From contig DHOX01000004.1 in the NCBI GenBank assembly GCA_002409785.1, positions 17,398 to 30,871 of the forward strand: a stretch of DNA of 13,474 nucleotides, written 5' to 3'. The stretch comes from Prevotella sp. UBA5379. GTDB lineage: Bacteria; Bacteroidota; Bacteroidia; Bacteroidales; Bacteroidaceae. Made by a program: the position numbers and the translations under genes. Under the pieces are notes generated by a model that did not search any database, was not told the origin of the DNA, and was given only the letters and a program-made list of their open reading frames with translations. This document shows, piece by piece, positions 1 to 7,361 of this stretch (position 1 is the first letter of the stretch; each line of letters begins with the position of its first letter).

Positions 1-1877
1 GATATTCGGCCAGAGTTAACGGATCCCAATCCACCCTCAGCTATCCGTCCCTTCTCACAGACGATTGTGTAGTTTCCTGGCGGCACCGTCACCGTCCGTA
101 TGCTCTTGCTGCCATTCAGCACCACGATGATATTTTTCCATGGGTCTCCTCCTGCATGATCTTTTAACACGAATGCGACCATCGCCTCTTGTGAGGGTAA
201 GAATGACAGATATTTCCTTACCCTATCTGCCCTTCCCAGACGAAAAGCCGGATGATCCTTACGCAGCCGTATCAAATTCCTGTAATACTCAAAGACCTGC
301 GGATAAAGTTTCAGGTGGGTCCAATCCAAGCGATTGATACTGTCAGGAGAATCAAAACTATTTTGCACGTCATGCTTGCTTCTCAATAATTCTTCTCCAC
401 AAAGTATAAAGGGAACACCTTGAGAAGTAAATACAGCGGTCTGAGCAAGTTCATCAAGCCGGATCAACTCATCAGTTTTAATACCCGGAATTTCCGCCCT
501 CAGACGGTCAGCCAGACATCTATCATCATGACAACTTACATAACTGATTTGCTGGGTAGGCTGCAAAGCCCAAGGAGTCTTATCATAATTCACCTTTGCC
601 ATGTCTACCTGCGGATGGGCGATCGCTCCGACGATACCAAATTTCAGGCTCTCCTCCTCGCCGGGTACACCAGCCAGAAAAGCGCCCTTATGCTCATCAG
701 AAAACGGACCGATAAGGGCATCACGCATGTCGTCCGAGAAAGCGGCAATACCCGGCATCCTCTTAAGGTTCATCTTCAGAGCCAGTTGGTCCCGCGGATA
801 AGCACAAGTACCGGCACTCCATCCTTCACCATAAATAAAGATCGACGGATCAATCTTATTCACTTCAGCCCGGATCGCGTTCATCGTTTTTATATCATGA
901 ACCCCCATCAGATCAAAACGGAAACCATCGATATGATATTCACGAATCCAGTATTTGATGCTTGCGATCATGAATTTCCGCATCATCGGTCTCTCGGAAG
1001 CAGTCTCATTGCCACACCCCGTACCATCAGAATATTTTCCATCTTTGGTCTTTCGATAGAAATAATCAGGATAAGTAAGTTGAAAGTTACTCCCCTTTAT
1101 ACGATAGGTATGATTAAAGACCACATCCAGGAACACCCGGATGCCGGCCTGGTGAAGAGCCTGCACCATTTCCTTGAATTCCCGGATACGTACTGAAGGA
1201 TCATACGGATCAGTGGAATAGGAACCCTCAGGGACATTATAATTTAAAGGATCATAGCCCCAGTTATACTGAGGCACATCCAGTTTCGTTTCATCAACAG
1301 ATGCGAAGTCAAAGGAAGGCAGGATATGAATGGCATTCACCCCCAGGGTACGCAGATAGCTGATGGCCTTTGGTTCCGTCAAAGCGAGAAACTTTCCTTT
1401 ATGGATAAAGCCGGAAGAAGGAGCTATGGAGAAATCACGGAAATGCAATTCATAAATGACTAAATCTGCCGGTGATTTGACCACAGGCCGCCGGTCCTTA
1501 TTCCAGCCCTCCGGATCAGTCGATTTAAGATCTATAATTGCCCCACGCCTGCCATTGACCCCTACCGCCTTGGCAAAAATACCGGGAGTCTCGCCATAAC
1601 CCGTATCAAAAGTATAGAAAAGTCCCTTCAGGTTTCCATCTATTGATCCAGACCATTTACAGTCACCCGTCCTCTTCAAGTACAAGGTTCTCAACACCTG
1701 TCCCCCGATGCCTTTTCCATAGATTCTCACCAAGACACCTTTTGCCGTATCCGGTGCAAAAAGACTGAAGACCGTCTCCCGGGGAGTATAGGACACCTCC
1801 CGGAAAGTTTGTCCATGCAAGCCATGAAAGGAGAACAGAGCCAGTAAACCAGCCATTATCATACCATGAAGTTTCAT
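1..1877 (-). CDS. pulA: Type I pullulanase (GH13), partial, cut by the left window edge
   Basis: Debranching enzyme that hydrolyses alpha-1,6 bonds in pullulan, amylopectin or glycogen fragments. The minus strand is open without a stop from the ATG at 1877 to the window edge, giving 625 codons; the C-terminus is missing. Residues 1-22 look like a Sec signal peptide (charged start, hydrophobic core, end near HG|QTF) with no lipobox cysteine, so a periplasmic or surface location is inferred. Residues 25-95 resemble the beta-sandwich (CBM48-like) module common ahead of GH13 domains. The type I pullulanase signature YNWGYDP is at 204-210. GH13 region I is DVVFNHT (251-257), region II GFRFDLMG with nucleophile D322, region III YGEGW with acid/base E351, and region IV CHDD with stabilising D451, so the active site is complete. 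It lies 131 bp downstream of malQ on the same strand and is probably co-transcribed with it. There is no Shine-Dalgarno, as usual in Bacteroidota. Confidence 0.93.
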   Translation of the reverse strand, partial: MKLHGMIMAGLLALFSFHGLHGQTFREVSYTPRETVFSLFAPDTAKGVLVRIYGKGIGGQVLRTLYLKRTGDCKWSGSIDGNLKGLFYTFDTGYGETPGIFAKAVGVNGRRGAIIDLKSTDPEGWNKDRRPVVKSPADLVIYELHFRDFSIAPSSGFIHKGKFLALTEPKAISYLRTLGVNAIHILPSFDFASVDETKLDVPQYNWGYDPLNYNVPEGSYSTDPYDPSVRIREFKEMVQALHQAGIRVFLDVVFNHTYRIKGSNFQLTYPDYFYRKTKDGKYSDGTGCGNETASERPMMRKFMIASIKYWIREYHIDGFRFDLMGVHDIKTMNAIRAEVNKIDPSIFIYGEGWSAGTCAYPRDQLALKMNLKRMPGIAAFSDDMRDALIGPFSDEHKGAFLAGVPGEEESLKFGIVGAIAHPQVDMAKVNYDKTPWALQPTQQISYVSCHDDRCLADRLRAEIPGIKTDELIRLDELAQTAVFTSQGVPFILCGEELLRSKHDVQNSFDSPDSINRLDWTHLKLYPQVFEYYRNLIRLRKDHPAFRLGRADRVRKYLSFLPSQEAMVAFVLKDHAGGDPWKNIIVVLNGSKSIRTVTVPPGNYTIVCEKGRIAEGGLGSVNSGRI

Positions 1878-1902
1878 TCCGATTCTTTTATTATATTCCA
1901 GA

Positions 1903-1977
1903 TCACAACCCCTGCGTAAAACCCCTTGCATCAGAGGTGATCATACCGTCCTCAGGCACATAGAGCAAGTTGTGCAT
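1903..1977 (-). other. Short open frame between malQ and pulA, possible coding remnant
   Basis: In the 131-bp malQ-pulA gap, a minus-strand frame different from both genes is open from 2031 (just after an in-frame TAA at 2032-2034) to a TGA at 1903-1905. It spans 42 codons and overlaps the malQ end. From its first ATG at 1977 it would make 24 residues, MHNLLYVPEDGMITSDARGFTQGL in pieces MHNLLYVPEDGM and ITSDARGFTQGL. The composition looks protein-like and vaguely like a beta-strand tail, but I recognise no family. It could be a decayed gene end or chance. The same gap has the inverted repeat GATCAC (1901-1906) / GTGATC (1937-1942) with a 30-base loop, too loose to call a terminator. Confidence 0.12.
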
Positions 1978-2008
1978 TCCCTCAGCAAGAAGGATACTAT
2001 CTATACTG

Positions 2009-4684
2009 TCATCTCCTTCCTGTCTGCCGGATTAATTCTGCGACCGTAGCCGAGAAATCACGGTTAGCCATCAAGTCTTCAATATTCAGATGCATCCGGT
2101 AACGCCAGTAATGACTTGAATCAGCCGGAATATTAATCCGCTCACCATTCTCATCCGGCAGGCGGATATTCTCATCCATGGCCATCCAGTCCTGAATACT
2201 CAGGATACAGAGCATCGAAGGGGATTTCAAATGACAGGAAATGATCTCCTTAGCCAGCCATCCAGGCAACGGATGAGGAGCAGGTCCCTGACGGTTCAGC
2301 ACCGAATAGTAATAATCCTGGGCACGGGGAAGATCTTCATCCCACCACTGCCTCAATGTTGGCATATCATGACTTGAAATCATGCAAACGGACCGGTATG
2401 GGTTTCTGTCCAGATAGCTGAAACGCACGTCTGAATCTTTCGGCATACTCTGAATCTCAAGGCTCAGGATCTTCAAATTGTTGATCACGGCAGGGACACA
2501 CTTAGGAACCATACCTAAATCTTCTGCACATACCAACATACGAGTAGCCTGAACTAATTTCGGCAATTTCTTCATCGCCTGTTCCTTCCAAAATTCATTG
2601 TTGCGACGGTAAAAATAATCATCATACAACTTGTTAAAGGCTGTCTTGTCCTTATCATACAGGCTCTCATAAACGAAATTGAATTGGGCAGAAATCCTGG
2701 GATGGAATTTACCATAATCTTTATAGTCACGGACAAAGAGGACATCACCGATCAGCGTGTACAAGCCATTACGCAGTTCCCTGTCTTCCTGGTCAGATCC
2801 TTCAAAGACCTTCTCCACTTTGCGCTGCGTAGCATATTCCGGTTTCATCCGATAACGCTCCCCGTCAATCCTCTCAAGATATTTTTCTCTTACCTCCTCA
2901 GCACGATCATGGAATACCCGTTCAAGTATCCAGTCAGTAATGAAAGGTTCCGTAAATCGTGCCTCCTGGAAATTAAGTCCATAACCACGGATCTCCTCCA
3001 CCGTCATCCCCAATGCAGGAGAGAACTGTCCGAGAAGTCCCTGTACAGCATTTACCGGTATCTCCCAGATACGAAAGAAACCTAAGATATGATCTATACG
3101 ATAGGCGTCAAAAAACCGGGCCATATTCTGAAAGCGGTGAACCCACCACTTACAACCATCCTTAAGCATCACCTTCCAATTATAAGTAGGGAATCCCCAA
3201 TTCTGCCCATTGACAGAAAAGGCATCAGGAGGAGCGCCAGCCTGCCCGTTAAGATTAAAATAATCAGGTTCCATCCAGACATCACATCCATGACGGCTTA
3301 CCCCAATCGGAATATCTCCTTTGAGGACTACTCCTTTACTACGAGCATAGCGGTGGACCTCTATCATTTGAAGATTGAGGATGAACTGGACAAAATACCA
3401 GAAAGCCACCTTTGAATATATTTTGGTACCTGGTGTCGAGAGACGTCTGCGGTCACCTTCATTCCAGACGACATGGCCAGTCCACTTGGAAAAATCAGCC
3501 GTTCCATTCTCATCTCTCAAGACGCAGTACTGGGCATAGGGGACAAGCCAATATTCTGTTTCCTTGAAAAAAACCTGAAAGTCTGTACTTTTCAATATCT
3601 TTTCACCCTCCTGATCAAAAAGATCATGCAGATATTCGAGTTTGGCAGAATTTACACGTTCGTAATCTATTTGAGGAAGGGCGTTCAGTTCTTCCTGCAA
3701 TTGATGATAGTATTCCCGACGGGCATCGTCTTTCAATAACGGCAAGGCATTCAAGTCAGCATATTGAGGATGAAGAGCGAAAATGCTGATACAACTGTAA
3801 GGATAAGAATCTGTCCAGGTATGTGTGGTAGTCGTATCATTGACCGGCAACACCTGCAAGATCCGCTGGCCGACCATAGAGATCCAGTCGATCATTTTTT
3901 TCAGATCACCAAAATCACCGATTCCAAAACTGTTTTTACTCCTCAAAGAGAATACCGGCACTAATGTCCCGGCTAATTTGCGATTACAACGTTCGAGGAA
4001 AGACTGATCCTGTTCACATACAACCACCGTACCCTCCTCCACCAGAGGGCATTCGATCATTCTGTTCATTCCGGTTTCCCATAACGGAGAAATCCCCTTG
4101 TCTGCATTCAAAACGACAAATTTGAATTCTATCCGACGGTCAGGAAAATCGTTCGCATCCAGATCAACTATCCATTCATTATAATTATGCTCAACCATCT
4201 CAATGGCACGAGTTGCATCCCACTCCCTCAAGGCCTTACCCGAACCGACTACAGCCAGCCGTTCACCCTCACGAAGTTGAGGAGCTCTCACTTTCAGGCG
4301 GATTGTCCTTGCGAAACAAGAAGGCCGGACCTGACCCAACTTCCGATTATTAATGCAATCTGTAAAGGCAGAACTATACAGATAAGAATCCTCAGGAATA
4401 CCCTGCCACCTGTCATACAGAATATAATGATCAGCTTTCTGACTCGTGATCTCCAGGAGATGCTTCATTAATGACCATTCGCATGTGCAAGGAACGCCGT
4501 CTCTTTCCACCTTATATATATAGGTCAGGGCATCCGGAATACGCGTGATGGAGAACCGGCAATGCCATTCCAATCCATCCTCCGTTTCCATCTCATAACG
4601 TGAAAGTTTATGATCCCTTATCAGATAAAGGACGACCTCTTCACCAAAAGCGGTCTTATACTCTATATTGAATTCAAATTTCAT
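2009..4684 (-). CDS. malQ: 4-alpha-glucanotransferase (GH77, amylomaltase/DPE2-like) with N-terminal starch-binding modules
   Basis: Disproportionating enzyme that moves glucan chains between maltodextrins and releases glucose, letting maltose and short oligosaccharides be used in the cytoplasm. At 891 residues it is far longer than the roughly 500-residue bacterial amylomaltases. Residues 1-110 and 120-225 look like two CBM20-type starch-binding modules, and the GH77 barrel starts near 238 (GTLVPVFSLRSKNSFGIGDF). Catalytic motifs are YRIDH with nucleophile D531, CAEDLG with acid/base E721, and SSHDMPTLR with stabilising D773. An insertion of roughly 130 residues (about 585-710) lies between the nucleophile and acid/base motifs. 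Tandem CBM20 plus this insertion is the layout of plant cytosolic DPE2, and is also known in Bacteroidota. No signal peptide is visible, so a cytoplasmic location is inferred. It lies 117 bp downstream of the transporter gene. A perfect operator palindrome sits in that gap, so malQ-pulA may have its own promoter. Confidence 0.96.
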   Translation of the reverse strand: MKFEFNIEYKTAFGEEVVLYLIRDHKLSRYEMETEDGLEWHCRFSITRIPDALTYIYKVERDGVPCTCEWSLMKHLLEITSQKADHYILYDRWQGIPEDSYLYSSAFTDCINNRKLGQVRPSCFARTIRLKVRAPQLREGERLAVVGSGKALREWDATRAIEMVEHNYNEWIVDLDANDFPDRRIEFKFVVLNADKGISPLWETGMNRMIECPLVEEGTVVVCEQDQSFLERCNRKLAGTLVPVFSLRSKNSFGIGDFGDLKKMIDWISMVGQRILQVLPVNDTTTTHTWTDSYPYSCISIFALHPQYADLNALPLLKDDARREYYHQLQEELNALPQIDYERVNSAKLEYLHDLFDQEGEKILKSTDFQVFFKETEYWLVPYAQYCVLRDENGTADFSKWTGHVVWNEGDRRRLSTPGTKIYSKVAFWYFVQFILNLQMIEVHRYARSKGVVLKGDIPIGVSRHGCDVWMEPDYFNLNGQAGAPPDAFSVNGQNWGFPTYNWKVMLKDGCKWWVHRFQNMARFFDAYRIDHILGFFRIWEIPVNAVQGLLGQFSPALGMTVEEIRGYGLNFQEARFTEPFITDWILERVFHDRAEEVREKYLERIDGERYRMKPEYATQRKVEKVFEGSDQEDRELRNGLYTLIGDVLFVRDYKDYGKFHPRISAQFNFVYESLYDKDKTAFNKLYDDYFYRRNNEFWKEQAMKKLPKLVQATRMLVCAEDLGMVPKCVPAVINNLKILSLEIQSMPKDSDVRFSYLDRNPYRSVCMISSHDMPTLRQWWDEDLPRAQDYYYSVLNRQGPAPHPLPGWLAKEIISCHLKSPSMLCILSIQDWMAMDENIRLPDENGERINIPADSSHYWRYRMHLNIEDLMANRDFSATVAELIRQTGRR

Positions 4685-4709
4685 AGATGTGTGATTAGTA
4701 TTTTCGATG

Positions 4710-4717
4710 CTAAATTA
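4710..4717 (-). promoter_or_regulatory. Candidate -7 box of a malQ promoter (TAATTTAG)
   Basis: Read on the minus strand, TAATTTAG matches the Bacteroidales -7 consensus TAnnTTTG at five of six fixed positions. It ends 25 bp before the malQ ATG. The expected -33 TTTG is poor: the best match is TATG at 20-bp spacing. The main support is that its centre is exactly 65 bp from the operator at 4771-4786, the same distance as at the regulator's own promoter. Confidence 0.4.
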
Positions 4718-4770
4718 ATAAAAATCGCCCATGACACCATAACGGTGTTCCATAAAATCTCCAACAATCC

Positions 4771-4786
4771 ATGCAAACGTTTGCAT
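4771..4786. promoter_or_regulatory. LacI-family operator, perfect 16-bp palindrome upstream of malQ
   Basis: ATGCAAACGTTTGCAT is identical to its own reverse complement. Its centre is a CpG flanked by AAA/TTT, the usual form of LacI/GalR/CcpA-family operators, in which the hinge helices pry open a central CG step. It lies in the 117-bp gap between the transporter and malQ, with its near edge 86 bp upstream of the malQ ATG. The 12-bp core recurs at 7307-7318 ahead of the LacI-family gene, so that regulator is the obvious candidate to bind both sites. Binding is inferred. Confidence 0.8.
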
Positions 4787-4801
4787 CGCTCCTTTGGATT
4801 C

Positions 4802-6118
4802 TTATTTTTCCTTTATCATGGTTACAGAAAGGGCTCCTAATCCTAAAGCTATTCCTGCTACGAGCATCATGTGACTTTGGACAGAGCCAGTCAGTGTGAG
4901 CAAGGCACCGCCGACAGCTGCGGCAACAATTTGAGGGATACAAATGGTGCCGTTGAAAAGTCCTAGATAAGCACCCATGTGGCCATAGCCTTCCAACGCA
5001 TTCGTTACAAAAGTGAAAGGCATCGCCAGCATCGCCGCCCATGCGCAACCGATAAGAAGGAAAGGCAGGAAAAGCAGATATTGATCCTGTATGAAAGCCG
5101 TCATCACGAACCCCAGACCACCCAATATGAGACTCAAGCCATAAGCTACCTTCCGGTGTCTGAACAAGGGGAGTATGACTGCCCATATCACGCTGCCAAC
5201 AGCCTGTACGGCAAAGAGAATGCCCACCCAGTTGCCGGCTTCCTGATAACCTTTAGTACTTGTAGCTACTGCCGAGGACATGTCTACATTCCAACAATTG
5301 GAAGCCACTGTCCCATTAGTATATGTCCACATATACATAAATGCAAACCAGCAGAAAAACTGTACCAGCCCTACTTTCCAGAACGTAACAGGAGCGTGCT
5401 GCAGCAACTTGAACCAATTGGTATGTCCTTCATTGTCCGTTTTCTTCAGCCCATGATATTCAGCATACTCCTTGGGTGGCATTTCCTTTACTTTAACCGA
5501 AGTGTAAATAACACAAAGGATCAAGATTGCCGCGCCGATATAAAAGCTGTAGATAACGGAATCAGGAATGACTCCCGGGGCAGCCGTATTGGCAATGCCA
5601 AGTGCCGTAAACAGGAAAGGGAACACGTACCCTACTAAAGATCCGGCATTACAAAGGAAACTCTGGATGGAATAAGCCAATCCTTTCTGCTTCTCATTCA
5701 CCATGTCTCCTACCAGCATCTTAAACGGTTGCATCGCCATATTAATGCTGGTATCGAGAAACATCAGGGCAATCAGCCCGAATGCCATGGCTGCACTTAC
5801 CGACATCCCTAAGGATCCGGCATTCGGCAGCAAACACATGACCAGCACAGCAATAACTGCCCCGATCATCAGATATGGGATCCGCCTCCCAAACCGGCAC
5901 CAGGTCTTGTCGGAACAAGTACCTACTATAGGCTGGACAATAATACCCATCAGCGGAGGGAGTATCCAGAAATAGCTCAGATGATGCGGATCAGCACCAA
6001 GCGTAGCAAAGATGCGTGAAATGTTGGCACTCTGTAAAGCATAAGCTATTTGAACTCCAAAGAATCCAAAACTCAAATTCCAGAGTTTCCAGAAACTTAA
6101 ATCAGGTCTTTCCTTCAT
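4802..6118 (-). CDS. MFS sugar transporter, SLC45/GPH-like (probable maltose/maltodextrin importer)
   Basis: Inner-membrane carrier predicted to import a di- or oligosaccharide with a cation. It has 438 residues, with about 12 hydrophobic segments and a central hydrophilic loop near 209-245, normal for the family. SLC45/sucrose-transporter features are GTCSDKTWCRFGRRIPY (66-82, the loop 2-3 motif), LDTSINMAMQPFKMLVGDMV (121-140), and the late motif GAYLGLFNGTICIPQI (382-397). The short C-terminus ends in MIKEK. The substrate is not visible in the sequence; maltose or maltodextrin is inferred from the adjacent malQ and pulA. It starts 78 bp after the LacI-family gene on the same strand, and no promoter box is recognisable in that gap, so co-transcription with the regulator is likely. 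Related Bacteroidota carriers are often annotated simply as MFS or SLC45-family proteins. Confidence 0.9.
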   Translation of the reverse strand: MKERPDLSFWKLWNLSFGFFGVQIAYALQSANISRIFATLGADPHHLSYFWILPPLMGIIVQPIVGTCSDKTWCRFGRRIPYLMIGAVIAVLVMCLLPNAGSLGMSVSAAMAFGLIALMFLDTSINMAMQPFKMLVGDMVNEKQKGLAYSIQSFLCNAGSLVGYVFPFLFTALGIANTAAPGVIPDSVIYSFYIGAAILILCVIYTSVKVKEMPPKEYAEYHGLKKTDNEGHTNWFKLLQHAPVTFWKVGLVQFFCWFAFMYMWTYTNGTVASNCWNVDMSSAVATSTKGYQEAGNWVGILFAVQAVGSVIWAVILPLFRHRKVAYGLSLILGGLGFVMTAFIQDQYLLFLPFLLIGCAWAAMLAMPFTFVTNALEGYGHMGAYLGLFNGTICIPQIVAAAVGGALLTLTGSVQSHMMLVAGIALGLGALSVTMIKEK

Positions 6119-6196
6119 GATATATAGTCCTTCCCTTTTTTATAATCTTGCCTTTTTATACTACTCGGAATTTCATGCAGCCCTCCTCACAGGTAG

Positions 6197-7228
6197 TCAG
6201 CGGGTTGAGCCCCGGACGATCAACCGCGTCCGGACAATCCTCTTCTCCACCTTATCCATTGGGATAGTGCCTTCAACCTGACCGATCAGGATATTTGCAG
6301 CTTCCTCTCCTACCTGTCTGCCATGCTGTTCAACGGTCGTCAGCATCGGATCACAGGTGACAGCCCGGTTACCATTAGTAAACCCGCAGATACTGATTTC
6401 TCCAGGTATATCAAAGCCCATTCTTTTTGCTGTATAAAGGGCTCCGATAGCCGTATCGTCATTAACGGCGAAAAATGCGTCCGGACGATCCTTCATGCTC
6501 AGCAATGATGGGGTTATCGCCTCAGCTTCTGAACGATTATCACATAAACGGATAATACTCTCATCCACCTTTAAACCATGTTTGAGCAAGGCATCCTTAT
6601 AACCATTATATCTGTTCTTGGAAATCTCCAGTGTCATAGACGATCCATAATAAGCAATGCGTCTGCATCCCGTATCGATGAGATGCGTTACAGCCGTGTA
6701 AGCCCCGGCATAATCATCCACCACCACACGAGAAGAGTTGACCCCTGTACAGATCCGGTCATAAAAGACTAAGGGGACGCCATTATCAATCAACTTTTGG
6801 AAATGGTCATACTTTATGGTATCCTTGGCCTGAGAAACGATGATGCCACACACCTTGTCCTTGAAGAAATCTTCACATATCTCCACTTCCCTGACATAAC
6901 GCTCATCACTCAAGGCCACCATTATGCGGTACCCCCGGTTTCTCGCTTCCTCCTCAATTCCCGTCAGGACAGAGGCAAAATAATAATGGACAAACTGTGG
7001 TATAATAACGCCGATAATCTTCATGGGGATCATCCTGCTATGGCGAAGAGCTGCGCCAATAATATTGGGATAAAAATGATGCTCTTTGGCATAGATCTGA
7101 ATGCGAGCCCTTTGCCTGGCGCTAATGCGCGGACTATCCTGCAAAGCTCTGGATACTGTAGCTATAGACACGCCTAAACGACGTGCAATATCCTTCATAG
7201 TAATCGATTCTTGTTCTTTCATGCCCAT
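6197..7228 (-). CDS. LacI/GalR-family transcriptional regulator of the glucan cluster
   Basis: DNA-binding sugar-responsive regulator, 343 residues, the normal LacI-family length. The N-terminal helix-turn-helix covers about 11-35 (MKDIARRLGVSIATVSRAL), with SIATVSRA as the recognition helix. The hinge follows at about 53-65 (YPNIIGAALRHSR) and carries the leucine (L61) that family members insert into a central CpG. A periplasmic-binding-protein-like effector domain runs from about 70 to the end, with family landmarks GVIIPQ, VVVDDYAGAYTAVTHLI, PDAFFAVNDDTAIGA and a late PMLTTVEQ. The chosen start is the first ATG; ATGs at codons 3 and 11 are possible, since the conserved domain begins at codon 11. 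It heads the transporter-malQ-pulA cluster. A GCAAACGTTTGC palindrome lies 79-90 bp upstream and another lies ahead of malQ, which points to autoregulation and control of malQ-pulA. The effector is unknown; maltose or a glucan product is an inference. Confidence 0.93.
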   Translation of the reverse strand: MGMKEQESITMKDIARRLGVSIATVSRALQDSPRISARQRARIQIYAKEHHFYPNIIGAALRHSRMIPMKIIGVIIPQFVHYYFASVLTGIEEEARNRGYRIMVALSDERYVREVEICEDFFKDKVCGIIVSQAKDTIKYDHFQKLIDNGVPLVFYDRICTGVNSSRVVVDDYAGAYTAVTHLIDTGCRRIAYYGSSMTLEISKNRYNGYKDALLKHGLKVDESIIRLCDNRSEAEAITPSLLSMKDRPDAFFAVNDDTAIGALYTAKRMGFDIPGEISICGFTNGNRAVTCDPMLTTVEQHGRQVGEEAANILIGQVEGTIPMDKVEKRIVRTRLIVRGSTR

Positions 7229-7243
7229 TCTATCTCAAGAGCA

Positions 7244-7251
7244 CAAAGATA
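7244..7251 (-). promoter_or_regulatory. Candidate -7 box of the LacI-family gene promoter (TATCTTTG)
   Basis: On the minus strand, TATCTTTG is a perfect TAnnTTTG match. It ends 15 bp before the first ATG, implying a very short leader, which might favour the ATG at codon 3. No TTTG is found 19-21 bp upstream, so the -33 element is missing or weak. That is compatible with dependence on an upstream-bound activator. Confidence 0.55.
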
Positions 7252-7306
7252 GTTAAAAACCCCAACCTTTTATATAATTATCAACATTTATTTACCGAAA
7301 CGCTGT

Positions 7307-7318
7307 GCAAACGTTTGC
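7307..7318. promoter_or_regulatory. LacI-family operator, 12-bp palindrome upstream of the regulator gene
   Basis: GCAAACGTTTGC is a perfect 12-bp palindrome and equals the core of the site at 4771-4786. The outer bases here (T on both sides) break the longer symmetry, so this may be the weaker site. Its centre is 65 bp upstream of the centre of the TATCTTTG box. It lies between the ABC exporter stop and the regulator start. Confidence 0.75.
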
Positions 7319-7361
7319 TCAAAACAAGAATAGAGGGAAAATGACTTTAAAATGCTTCTTT

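Noticed and set aside
420..1196. Plus-strand open frame of 258 codons
   Set aside because: It lies opposite pulA, whose frame carries every GH13 motif. The plus-strand product matches no family I know and is a shadow.
4733..4748. Small hairpin (ACACC...GGTGT) between the transporter and malQ
   Set aside because: Only five base pairs and not followed by a T-run on the transcribed strand, so not supportable as a terminator.
4710..5186. Minus-strand frame of 158 codons overlapping the transporter 3' half
   Set aside because: It is an alternate frame of the transporter gene. The product is Cys/Arg/His-rich and not protein-family-like, while the 438-residue transporter frame is intact.
4979..5638. 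Plus-strand frame of 219 codons
   Set aside because: Antisense shadow of the transporter gene, with low-complexity composition and no recognisable motif.
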